Shown here: positions 54,571 to 62,905 of the stretch, one piece after another
How the letters are laid out: every line of letters begins with the position of its first letter
Position numbering within the stretch: the first letter of the stretch is position 1
Assembly: GCF_016735695.1 (NCBI RefSeq)
Contig: NZ_JAERQD010000028.1
Location: forward strand, 1-64,000
From: Microvirga zambiensis WSM3693
GTDB taxonomy: Bacteria; Pseudomonadota; Alphaproteobacteria; Rhizobiales; Beijerinckiaceae
Direction: 5' to 3'
DNA length: 64,000 nucleotides
The notes under the pieces: generated by a model
What the model saw: only the letters and a program-made list of their open reading frames with translations
The model's database searches: none
What the model was told of the DNA's origin: nothing
Translations under genes and position numbers: made by a program

Positions 54571-55621
54571 GAGCATCGGACGGTTAAACGGACGCATAGC
54601 CGGCGGCTTTGAGGTAATTCCAACATTCTTGCGGCTCAAACAAATCGCAGATGCTCCCGAGCGCTCGCCAGAGCGCGTCGAACGTTCGGGCCTCGGCCTT
54701 GCGCAGGTGGGCTTTGATTTTGGCGAAGGCCTGTTCAATTGGGTTCAAATCGGACGAATAAGCCGGCAAGAACAGGAACCAGGCTCCGCGTCGCTTCAGA
54801 CACTGCGCGGCCTTTTCACTCTTGTGAACCGCCAGGTTGTCGAGGATCACCACGTCACCTTCGTGCAGCGTCGGCGCGAGCTGCGTCTCGATGTAAGCCT
54901 CGAACGCCAATCGAGTGATCGGGCCATCGATGATCCAGGGCGCACTCAGCTCATGACAGCGCAGCCCGGCCAGGAAGGTATGCGTTTTCCAGTGTCCAAA
55001 GGGAGCGCTCATGCGCAGCCGCTGGCCTTTGCGCGAGCGCCCCCGCAGGCGGGTCATCTTGGTGTTGACGTAGGTCTCATCCAGAAACACCAAGCGGTGC
55101 GGCTGTTGGCGCATGCGCGGCTGACGGTGGGTCTGCCAGACCCGACGCTCATCCCGGACGTCGGCGCGTGCGCACTCCGCCGCCATCAGGCATTTTTTTA
55201 TATGAGAAGCCGCATCGGCACAGGAAGCGAGAGAGCATGGCGGGGGCCGCCATCACTCCGTGTTCCTCCAGCAGCCGAGCCGCGAGTTCAGGCATCGTGA
55301 TGGCCGGCCTTGCCTCGACGGTCTGGATCAGGAAGCTCTCATAGGGCACCAGCTTGCCGCCTCCGGGCGGGCGACCCTGGCGGGCCGGCGCGAGGGAGCC
55401 GGACTGCCGCTGACGCTGCATCAGCTTGATGGCGAAGCTCTCGCTGACGTCAAAGTGCTCGGCTGCCGCCCGACAGGTATGGCCCGCCTCGACGAAGTCG
55501 GCCACCCGCACGCGAAGATCGAGAGAATAGCAATGACCCATGATCCACCTCCCGTCCGACGAAGTGAATCACGGATCGCGCCGGCCCAAAACCCGGGAGT
55601 CGAATTTTCAGGCCGATGCTC
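54571..55621 (-). mobile_element. IS630-family element with TA target duplication
   Basis: 1051 bp. Ends are GAGCATCGG at 54571-54579 and CCGATGCTC at 55613-55621, flanked on both sides by TA (54569-54570 and 55622-55623), the target duplication typical of IS630. Removing the element and one TA rejoins the IS66 tnpB frame (IDWTRVHAMTVRAPQ), which proves the insertion site. Confidence 0.87.
54584..55541 (-). CDS. IS630-family DDE transposase in two overlapping frames
   Basis: The first frame (55541 to about 55190) has a helix-turn-helix ([22 protein letters not shown]) and the linker with [14 protein letters not shown], ending [10 protein letters not shown]. At a run of seven A (55193-55199) the similarity moves to the next frame, [18 protein letters not shown], with the catalytic residues in FLDETYVNT (D), [12 protein letters not shown] (D) and [15 protein letters not shown] (E). 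All three DDE residues are present. The change of frame at A7 is where programmed slippage occurs in several IS families; a simple indel is the alternative. Confidence 0.83.
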
Positions 55622-55934
55622 TAGCGTGCACCCGCGTCCAGTCAATGCCATCGACCAGGGCGAGGAGCTGAGCATGATTGAGCTGAACCAGATGCGTACC
55701 AATGCGCGGCCAGCAGAAGTGCGCCTTCTCCAAGCGCTTGCTGTAAAGGACGAGGCCGGTGCCATCCCACCAGACAATTTTGACGCGATCCGCCCGTTCG
55801 GCCCGAAAGACGTAAAGAGCGCCGCTGAAGGGATCGGATCCGGCCTCGCGCACCAGCGCCAGCACGCCGTCTGGCCCTTTGCGCAAGTCAACCGGATGGC
55901 TGGCCAGGAACACCTTCACGCCGGCCGGGATCAT
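55608..55934 (-). pseudogene. tnpB: IS66 tnpB (Orf2) with 3' end cut by IS630
   Basis: 108 codons with the TnpB core: MIPAGVKVFLASHPVDLRKGPDGV, YVFRAERADRVKIVWWDGTGL, YSKRLEKAHFCWP and LLALVDGIDWTRVHA. The last residues (RASA) come from the IS630 end; the original tail continues beyond IS630 at 54568. It overlaps tnpA by 4 bp. TnpB is an accessory protein of IS66 transposition. Confidence 0.85.
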
Positions 55935-56380
55935 GCCTGACGCACCGCTCGGAGGATTCTGACCAGGTGGTTCTGGTCAACATCAGCGGCAACGCGAACC
56001 ACCACGTCAGCGACAACGATCTCCATAATCGAGGCGGACGTTGGCGTGACTTCGACAAATCCGAGCCGCCGCTCCTGGGGTTCGCCTTGAACGACACCAG
56101 CCTGCATCGCCGTGCGGCGCCAGCCAAACAGTTGCGCCGGTGCAATTCCGACCTTCCGTGCAATGGCCGACGCATTGGCGCCAGGCTTAAGAATCTCCTC
56201 GATGAGAGCCGTCTTGGCCTGTGTCGACCAGCGCCGGCGGGGCCGGTCGGGAGCAACCTCCAGGCGGTTGGGGATGGCTTCCAGGACATGGAAACTTCTA
56301 TCATCAGGCATAGGCGCAGACATAGAAACTGACACCGAAAGCTCCTTTTCTGTGTCAGGAAAGATCGTGTATCCCGTCAT
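55931..56380 (-). CDS. tnpA: IS66 tnpA (Orf1)
   Basis: 149 residues with the helix-turn-helix RRRWSTQAKTALIEEILKPGANASAIARKVGIAPAQLFGWRR and the C-terminal PTSASIMEIVVADVVVRVAADVDQNHLVRILRAVRQ. It appears intact and overlaps tnpB by 4 bp. TnpA is required with TnpB and TnpC for IS66 movement, so the element itself is dead. Confidence 0.87.
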   Translation of the reverse strand: MTGYTIFPDTEKELSVSVSMSAPMPDDRSFHVLEAIPNRLEVAPDRPRRRWSTQAKTALIEEILKPGANASAIARKVGIAPAQLFGWRRTAMQAGVVQGEPQERRLGFVEVTPTSASIMEIVVADVVVRVAADVDQNHLVRILRAVRQA

Positions 56381-56412
56381 GCCGCGCCAGACGCGGTCAG
56401 CTTACCGCTTAC

Positions 56413-56660
56413 GCGTGATCGCGCGATCCGGCCTCAGACGATCACACGCAAGAACTCGTTGTTCGCCGGCTCCGATGGCGGCGGGCGCACATGGGCGGCG
56501 ATTGCCAGCCTTCTGGCCACGGCCAAAATGAACAGCGTCGATCCACATGCCTAGCTGACCCAAACTCTTGAGCGCATCGGCAACGGATGGCCCAACCGCG
56601 AGATCGACGCTCTCATGCCGTGGAATGATCGCCCTTGAACGGCGTCAGCTATGCGCTTAC
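56413..56660 (+). pseudogene. tnpC: C-terminal tnpC fragment and right end of a second IS66 element
   Basis: On the plus strand the frame reads DRAIRPQTITRKNSLFAGSD, GGGRTWAAIASLLATAKMNSVDPHA, a TAG stop, then LTQTLERIGNGWPNREIDALMPW, the conserved end of IS66 TnpC. The right terminal repeat of the first IS66 ends at 56412, only a few bases before this frame begins, and a second copy of the same terminal repeat ends at 56660. The first element has therefore jumped into (or recombined with) the tnpC gene of another IS66. Confidence 0.75.
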
Positions 56661-56805
56661 GATCCGCCTCAGGGAGGCGGATCTCAAGTCGAGAGAAAGT
56701 TGGTCGCCATTTATCAGCGGCCAACTTTTTTCTTGCGACGCCCAAAGATATCTCTTCCAACGGGCTAACCCATCAATTCAGATAACTCGGTAGGCAATGT
56801 CTCGC

Positions 56806-57807
56806 TTACTTCCCGAAGAGTCCTTTCGCTTCGGAGATCATAAAGGGGTAACGTTCACGAGTACTTGTTCCCAGAAACTTCGTGGGAACTAAGTCCCGAA
56901 CAGACGGATTCAGCTCGTTTTCCAAGCCATTGATTACCGGCACGTATCCACCATTTCCGTATGCAAGCTGCGACTTCTTGTCGAGCAGATAGTTGATAAA
57001 AACCAAAGCAGCATTCGGATGCGGCGAATTTTTGAAAACGGCAGCATCAAACTGTGCAAAAATTGCGCCCTCACTTGGCACCACCCACTTTACCGGAAGT
57101 CCATCAAGCTTGAGTGCGTAAGAAAGCATATGCGGGAAGTATGCAGAATATTCACCTCTGGCGACTTGGCGCTCAGCCTCACGATTGTTTACGGTTAGAT
57201 CTGGCTTGCTTTGGGCCAAGGTGATCCAAAATTGTTTACCGAATTTCTCATAGGCGGCCTCGAACAAACCTATCGCTGCACCTCCAGCTGTGGGATCGTC
57301 CATCACGACCTTGCCACGCCAATAGGGATCAAGCAGGTCAGACCACTTCTTCGGCACATGATCGGCGGAGACAAGATCAGTATTGACCAAAATACCATGC
57401 GTGAGCATCAGCGTTGGAAGCCCCTGCTTAGGCTGAACTGCAATACGAAGCTGATGTTGATTTGGAATTTCTGACGGGCTTGAGACGATGCCTTCTTCCG
57501 CGAGGCCGTCAACAACTACTTTTGCAGATTGCAAAACGTCTGCCACATATCTGCCGGCAGCTTGCTCGGATCGAATGCGGGTATTAGTTTCAGATTGCCT
57601 CGCCTGAAACCACTGTACTTTGATACCGTATTGCCGTTCAAAGTTCCGAATGATTTCTTCTTGTTCCGCCCCAGCTAATCCACCATATAATACAACCGAG
57701 CCTTCTTTTTTAGCTGCTGTGACAGTTCTTTCCCATCCCGCTTCGTCGCCTAATGCTACAGATGCGGTCAAAGCGGTTATCGCGATCGACACAAGGTATT
57801 TGATCAT
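56806..57807 (-). CDS. ABC transporter substrate-binding protein (Fe3+/phosphonate/2-component type)
   Basis: 333 residues with a Sec signal peptide (MIKYLVSIAITALTASVALG). The mature part is of the AfuA/FbpA-like SBP_bac_6/8 group: GSVVLYGGLAGAEQEEIIRNFERQYGIKVQWFQ, PKKWSDLLDPYWRGKVVMDDP, FINYLLDKKSQLAYG. Iron-binding Tyr pairs are not evident, so the ligand may be organic (this family includes 2-aminoethylphosphonate and opine binders). Last gene of an operon with permease and FAD oxidoreductase. Confidence 0.87.
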   Translation of the reverse strand: MIKYLVSIAITALTASVALGDEAGWERTVTAAKKEGSVVLYGGLAGAEQEEIIRNFERQYGIKVQWFQARQSETNTRIRSEQAAGRYVADVLQSAKVVVDGLAEEGIVSSPSEIPNQHQLRIAVQPKQGLPTLMLTHGILVNTDLVSADHVPKKWSDLLDPYWRGKVVMDDPTAGGAAIGLFEAAYEKFGKQFWITLAQSKPDLTVNNREAERQVARGEYSAYFPHMLSYALKLDGLPVKWVVPSEGAIFAQFDAAVFKNSPHPNAALVFINYLLDKKSQLAYGNGGYVPVINGLENELNPSVRDLVPTKFLGTSTRERYPFMISEAKGLFGK

Positions 57808-57834
57808 GTTTTCCTCCGATGATTTGTTGCAGTT

Positions 57835-59505
57835 TTAGATGTATCCTATGTGATTGGGGCCATGTCCCCGGTGAAAGTAGTCGGCCCAACTTGTCTTTAA
57901 AATGTGACTTCCCCTCATCTCAAAGGCTGGCCAGCGCAAAATGATCCCTAAGTCATTCAGGGTTCGTTGAAATTGAGTGAGATGAACCTGATCTTCCCGC
58001 ACCTGATGGGGGATCAGTGAATTTGCTACGGAGTAGGCTGCCAGAGCGCCGACGGCCTCTCCAATGAACCACTCAATGGGATGGTGCCGGACGGACCCAT
58101 TTGTTACACGCGTGGTACCGACACTCTTACAGCAAGCGGGCAGGATATTCTGCATGCGGATTGGAAGCAGCATTCCTAAAGGCAACTGATAAGGAAACGC
58201 AGGGATGTCTATCACATCACGTGTCTTAGTTGCATGTATATTTATGCGGTAACAACCTAGTCCAATGCTGTCTCGAAAGTGCTCGGCGGACGTGGCTCCT
58301 GGTCTAGCATCAAAGCCGATATGTTGCTCTAGGAGCGTAAACTGTGATTTTATGCGGCGGCCTTCTCGAAAGTAAGGTTGCTTGGCAAGCCCATCTAAGG
58401 TCCCCAGGGCGTCGCCGCGGAGTCTCAGACCTTTATAGCCATAGCCCCCGTCGTGACGAGGAGCCTCTGTTTGCAGCCAATAAAGAAACGACAGGCTTAG
58501 CTGGCGAGATTCTTCAAGTGCTACTTTGCCTTGCTCTGGGGGCACGCCAATAGCCGGTTTCAACCAGTATTCATTCTGGTAACCGCACATCACTGAGATA
58601 TCGCTCTTGAGATAGCCCTCTTCAAAACTTTTTCGAGCAGCAATACGACGGAAATGCCACAAGTCCATCGACAGAGGGCTATCGGAATTTCCATCAAAGA
58701 GAGGATACACGGCAGAGGTATGCTTGTGGTGGTCAAGGACCTCGAAGCTTAGTAGCGGTCCAGGCCACAGGAGAGGCCTATATTCTCGCCAGAAATCGTA
58801 CTGGGAAGGCTTGGAAATCGTGTGATCCTCACCGTTAATATAATCGACCGCGAATGGCCAGGTGAACCCCTGCTGATCTAAAGGGTCTGCTTGATCTAAA
58901 GCATGGAGTTCACCAGTTTCTGAGGCCGCTTCAGCACCAGTTACGTGTTCTATACCAGCCTTCTCTATCAGTTCTCCGGTCTCACTCGCGTCTACGAAAA
59001 TTGCACCGCAAAGCTCAAACGAGTGCTCGCCACATTTGCTCACAACATCGATTGCCGTAATTCTATCCCCCGCCACATGTGCGTCCCTGATTTGATAATT
59101 GCGAAGGATCGTCAGGTTGCCGTTGAACTCGTGTGGGGCCAACATGTCATCAAATACACGCACGGCTACACGAGGATCATGGCATAAGCTCGTGATCGCG
59201 CCACGGCCAGGATTTATAGGAAATTTCCTTCCCTCAAACGAAAGCGGGAGATTGTCTAGGTAGTATTTTCTGACTCTATCTCTGAAGTTTGTGTAACTTC
59301 TAGAAATCGTTAGCGTCTCGACCCAAAGATGCTCGTCTAACGGTATACCTTGAGATGTTAATTGACCGCCAAGCCAATCCAACTCCTCAACCAGTATGAC
59401 TTTGAGCCCAAGGGTGCAAGCGGAGATGGCGCAGGCAATTCCACCAAGTCCTCCACCGACAATAACCAAATCTACTTTTCTTGTTTGCACGTGTGGAAAC
59501 TTCAT
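57835..59505 (-). CDS. FAD-dependent oxidoreductase (FAD_oxidored family)
   Basis: About 556 residues. N-terminal dinucleotide-binding motif VDLVIVGGGLGGIACAISAC with Glu ending the second strand (LVEELDWLGGQLTSQG), an AIFVDASETGELIEKAGIEH segment and C-terminal MQNILPACCKSVGTTRVTNGSVRHHP. This family (PF12831-like) includes proteins of unknown function and some involved in oxidising alpha-carbonyl or amino groups. The ATG at 59505 with GAGGAGAG upstream is chosen over one 57 bp earlier that overlaps the permease gene. Confidence 0.85.
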   Translation of the reverse strand: MKFPHVQTRKVDLVIVGGGLGGIACAISACTLGLKVILVEELDWLGGQLTSQGIPLDEHLWVETLTISRSYTNFRDRVRKYYLDNLPLSFEGRKFPINPGRGAITSLCHDPRVAVRVFDDMLAPHEFNGNLTILRNYQIRDAHVAGDRITAIDVVSKCGEHSFELCGAIFVDASETGELIEKAGIEHVTGAEAASETGELHALDQADPLDQQGFTWPFAVDYINGEDHTISKPSQYDFWREYRPLLWPGPLLSFEVLDHHKHTSAVYPLFDGNSDSPLSMDLWHFRRIAARKSFEEGYLKSDISVMCGYQNEYWLKPAIGVPPEQGKVALEESRQLSLSFLYWLQTEAPRHDGGYGYKGLRLRGDALGTLDGLAKQPYFREGRRIKSQFTLLEQHIGFDARPGATSAEHFRDSIGLGCYRINIHATKTRDVIDIPAFPYQLPLGMLLPIRMQNILPACCKSVGTTRVTNGSVRHHPIEWFIGEAVGALAAYSVANSLIPHQVREDQVHLTQFQRTLNDLGIILRWPAFEMRGSHILKTSWADYFHRGHGPNHIGYI

Positions 59506-59516
59506 TGAAACTCTCC

Positions 59517-61232
59517 TCAGGCGCTCAGCGAATTCTTTTTCAGGAGGGTTAGTTGCGCCCATCTCAGGATTACCGTTACAGTCATGACCCCGAGAGCGAT
59601 GACAGCAACTTGCTCAGACTGCCCTCTAGACCAAAGCTTCAACAGAGACACGGAAAGTACCTCTGATTGTGTGGAATAAAGTAGAACGGAAGCGCTCACT
59701 TCGCGGATGATGCCAGAGAAAGCAATAACCCACCCCACAACAAACGATGGCCAAGTTAAAGCGATTAGGATCCGCCAAAGTGTACGCCACCAGCTTGCGC
59801 CGTGAACCCGTGAGCACTCTTCGATGTCGAATGAGAGTTGAGAGTAAGCAGCGCTCATTACGCTAGCCGAAATCGGAAGTCGGAGCGTGATATATGCGAT
59901 CAACAATGCCCACATCGTTCCGTAAATCTGTATCGGTCCAGGCAACATCGTGAATGCCCAAAGGAAGCCGATAGCAAGGACAATGCCGGGCATGAGAAAT
60001 GGCAACCAGGCTAGCAGCTCTACAGCCTTTTTACCTGGCAGCTTCGTTCTCACGGAAATATATGCAATTACCGCACTCAGAATCATAGCAGCAGTAGCGC
60101 CAGCAAATGCTAGGATAAACGTGTTTGCCGCCGCTTCATGTAGCGCTCGGTTCCTGAAGACAGCATAGTAATTTTCCATGGTTAGCATGTTGAGTTTGTA
60201 AAAACCAAAGAATTTGAAAAATGAGCCAGCTAAAAGCTGCGAGATTGGCATTACAACCGAAATCATGAAGAAGGCCATGCTGTAAGAGAAGAGTATCCAC
60301 CGCCACTTACCAAGTTTACTGACAGTATAGCCAAAACCTTTCCCGGTCACAGACTGGTAGCTGCGGGTGCCGAGGATCGCCCTCTGAATCAGAATTATAA
60401 GAAATAGGGACACCATCACGAGGAAGCTAAGTGCCGTGCCGTATTGGTATTGTGGGCTAACTTCGTTGTTTAGAGCGCTATATATCTCGGTGGTGATGAC
60501 GTTTACGCCACTGTTTAGGCCGAATATCAACGCTGACTCAAACGATTCGATGCTCACGATCAACGTAAGGGTCGCCGCGTTCAAAATTGCCGGAAGGGCA
60601 AGCATTAGTGTGATTTTGAACAAAGTTCGAGTTGGCGAAGCGCCCGACATACGGCTTGCCTCTTCGAAGGAAGAGTTAATATTTCGGAAGGCATCCACCA
60701 AAAGAAGGAATATAAATGGGATGCTGTGCTGCATCATGTGCCAGACAACACCTCCATATGAGTATACATTGACTATTGCAGTGTCGGAGCCAGTAATGTA
60801 ACGCCAAGCTAGGTTGATGCTGCCAACTGTTGGGTTGCCCAGCATCCCCCATGCCATTGCGGTCAGGATTGGCGGAAGAAAAAATGGAAGCGAAATAAGT
60901 ACTTCGAGCACGCCGCCATACGGCACGTCAGTACGAGCTATTATCCATGCAAGGGTCGTCGCAATTAGCATGGATAAAATAGTATTGATCACAGCGACCT
61001 TGATCGTTGTGAAAACCACATGCAGAGTGGAGGTGGACAGCGCACGCTCGTATCCTCCCAAATTGAACTCCCCAACAATGCCGGGCGGGGTGGAATGGAT
61101 ACTTCCGTAAAAAAGCATTGATAGCGGGTACACCGCTAAACCACAGAGAATGAGTATCACCAATAAAGTGCCGAAGAAGGCCAGTCTTGACGATCGATAC
61201 ATTGATGTTGGTCGTTGAGCTGCAAATCTCAT
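59517..61232 (-). CDS. ABC transporter permease, fused two-domain (iron/phosphonate type)
   Basis: 571 residues with about twelve membrane helices in two repeated halves, each with an EAA loop: FRNINSSFEEASRMSGASPTRTLFKITLMLALP in the first and DIEECSRVHGASWWRTLWRILIALTWP in the second. This fused layout is seen in FbpB-like and PhnU/PhnV-like permeases. An internal ATG 30 bp downstream (61202) directly before the first helix is an alternative start. Pairs with the ATPase at 61771 and the binding protein at 56806. Confidence 0.9.
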   Translation of the reverse strand: MRFAAQRPTSMYRSSRLAFFGTLLVILILCGLAVYPLSMLFYGSIHSTPPGIVGEFNLGGYERALSTSTLHVVFTTIKVAVINTILSMLIATTLAWIIARTDVPYGGVLEVLISLPFFLPPILTAMAWGMLGNPTVGSINLAWRYITGSDTAIVNVYSYGGVVWHMMQHSIPFIFLLLVDAFRNINSSFEEASRMSGASPTRTLFKITLMLALPAILNAATLTLIVSIESFESALIFGLNSGVNVITTEIYSALNNEVSPQYQYGTALSFLVMVSLFLIILIQRAILGTRSYQSVTGKGFGYTVSKLGKWRWILFSYSMAFFMISVVMPISQLLAGSFFKFFGFYKLNMLTMENYYAVFRNRALHEAAANTFILAFAGATAAMILSAVIAYISVRTKLPGKKAVELLAWLPFLMPGIVLAIGFLWAFTMLPGPIQIYGTMWALLIAYITLRLPISASVMSAAYSQLSFDIEECSRVHGASWWRTLWRILIALTWPSFVVGWVIAFSGIIREVSASVLLYSTQSEVLSVSLLKLWSRGQSEQVAVIALGVMTVTVILRWAQLTLLKKNSLSA

Positions 61233-61290
61233 TGATGCTCGCTTCGTCTTTGCGGGGGCGTCTCAGGCAGCGCGCGCAGCCTGCCCTACT

Positions 61291-61686
61291 TCATGCGGCA
61301 TTGTAATCGTTTGCGCTGCGGTGGAAGATTTCGATCACTATTCCTTCGGGTCCTTTAATCAAGGCGCTCCTAACACCCAGTCTCGGAGTCCGTGGAGGTC
61401 GCAAAGACTCCACTCCTCGTTTCATTAATTCACGGTAGGTGTGATCAACGTCTTCGACCTTGAAACCCAGATGATCGATACCAGCGCCACCGCCGTTGGA
61501 CTTTTTATCATCGATATGCGGAGGGGCTGCAGATATTGCGAGGCTAGCCCCTGGAAAGTGAACGTCAACCCTCAACACATCATCGGATTGCCGAGACCAT
61601 ACTTCGCGTCCGTTGAGATTAGATGAGAACCAGCTAGCTACGTTCGCAGGATCTGAGGTATAGATGTGTATATGATCTAAATGCAT
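61291..61686 (-). CDS. VOC (glyoxalase/dioxygenase) family protein
   Basis: 131 residues with the two beta-alpha-beta-beta-beta repeats of the vicinal oxygen chelate fold. Candidate metal ligands are His in HLDHIHIYT, His in GIDHLGFKVEDV and Glu in GIVIEIFH. Function may be a lyase, epimerase or dioxygenase. It is placed between the permease and ATPase genes, so it probably acts on the imported compound. Confidence 0.82.
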   Translation of the reverse strand: MHLDHIHIYTSDPANVASWFSSNLNGREVWSRQSDDVLRVDVHFPGASLAISAAPPHIDDKKSNGGGAGIDHLGFKVEDVDHTYRELMKRGVESLRPPRTPRLGVRSALIKGPEGIVIEIFHRSANDYNAA

Positions 61687-61770
61687 TCTAATCTCCCGAT
61701 TTGGGCGTCAGCCTGAGTCGTCATGCTCTGTTCAGTCATTGCGAAAGCGGTATCGTATCCGCCGCCGCGA

Positions 61771-62871
61771 TTAGATCTTTGGCAGCGCCCAAATCTCGCT
61801 CTGCAAGACGCCGAGTAGGATCGGGGCTCCCTCCGATGGAATGTCACGGGAGTGCAGTTCCGCGTTAATCAGGCGTTCATTGAACTGCACACTTACCGAG
61901 GAAGTTGGGCCCTTAAAGATAGAGCTTCGAACGTGGCCGCGGAGCTGACTAGTGCCAGGACGGTGCCTTGCGTCGTCACAAATCATCAGTGACTCCGGCC
62001 GTATCATTAAGGTGACTTGATCACCCACACTGCGAGCCTCCGGTGAGACGACTACGGTCTCCCATCCGTCAAGTGATACACTTAGCCTGTAGTCGCTCGT
62101 CCCGGTTTTGTCGCATTTTGTCACCGCGACCTCGAAAAAATTTGGGGTTCCAAAAAAATTCCCAACAGCGCGATTGATTGGACGGTGATAGATGTTGGCA
62201 GGGCTGTCAGACTGAATTGCTCTGCCTTCACTCATCAGCACGACGCGATCAGAAAGAGCCAACGCTTCTGCCTGATCGTGAGTGACATAAATTGTCGTGA
62301 CCTTCATATTCTGTTGGAGTTTGCGCAGTTCTTCGCCCATTTGAGCTCTTAGCCGAGCGTCCAAATTACTTAATGGCTCATCGAGAAGAAGGACATCTGG
62401 AGTTGCAGCCAACGCGCGCGCAATTGCTACTCTTTGCTGTTGCCCGCCGGAGAGGGCGGTAGCCGATCGTTTTGCAAGATTGCTTAGTTCAACTTGTTCT
62501 AGGATCTCAAGGACCCGCACTTTTATTTTGTCTTTCGGCCACCGCCGAACCTGCAGCGGATAGGCGACGTTATCGAATACCGTCATATGAGGCCAAATGG
62601 CATATGACTGAAAAACCATTCCCAACCCGCGGCGTTCAGGTGGGACCCAGACCCCATTTTCGACTTCATCAACTATTCGGTTGCCAATGATAACGCGACC
62701 ATGTGATGTCTGTTCGAGGCCAGCGATCATTCGTAAAGTCGTGGTTTTCCCACATCCCGAGGGGCCCAAGAGGGTAAGGAACTCGCCATCATCAACCGAC
62801 AAGCTGATTTCATGTACCGCTTTGTGGGCACCGTAACTCTTGGAAACCCGGTCGATTATGACCCTCGACAT
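61771..62871 (-). CDS. ABC transporter ATP-binding protein (FbpC/PotA type)
   Basis: About 366 residues. Walker A GPSGCGKTT, signature LSGGQQQRVAIARAL, Walker B VLLLDEPLSNLDARLR, the His switch YVTHDQAEAL, and a C-terminal TOBE domain (MIRPESLMICDD). The ATG at 62871 with GGAGGGA upstream is preferred to a TTG 18 bp earlier. It energises the fused permease at 59517. Confidence 0.91.
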   Translation of the reverse strand: MSRVIIDRVSKSYGAHKAVHEISLSVDDGEFLTLLGPSGCGKTTTLRMIAGLEQTSHGRVIIGNRIVDEVENGVWVPPERRGLGMVFQSYAIWPHMTVFDNVAYPLQVRRWPKDKIKVRVLEILEQVELSNLAKRSATALSGGQQQRVAIARALAATPDVLLLDEPLSNLDARLRAQMGEELRKLQQNMKVTTIYVTHDQAEALALSDRVVLMSEGRAIQSDSPANIYHRPINRAVGNFFGTPNFFEVAVTKCDKTGTSDYRLSVSLDGWETVVVSPEARSVGDQVTLMIRPESLMICDDARHRPGTSQLRGHVRSSIFKGPTSSVSVQFNERLINAELHSRDIPSEGAPILLGVLQSEIWALPKI

Positions 62872-62905
62872 CTCTATCCCTCCGACCAAGCCTCACTTTG
62901 ATAGG

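Larger units (their letters stand above)
53830..56412 (-). mobile_element. IS66-family element, left end lost, interrupted by IS630
   Basis: Gene order tnpA-tnpB-tnpC on the minus strand, as in IS66. The right terminal repeat ends at 56412 (outermost bases ...CCGCTTAC, i.e. GTAAGCGG read inward). tnpC breaks off at about 53830 without a matching left repeat, so the left end is deleted. An IS630 element (54571-55621) sits in the 3' end of tnpB. Confidence 0.8.

Noticed and set aside
56551..56760. Minus-strand 69-codon frame with a segment resembling DUF1778-type antitoxins
   Set aside because: The resemblance is a short charged stretch only, the frame runs into the IS66 end, and no toxin gene is adjacent.
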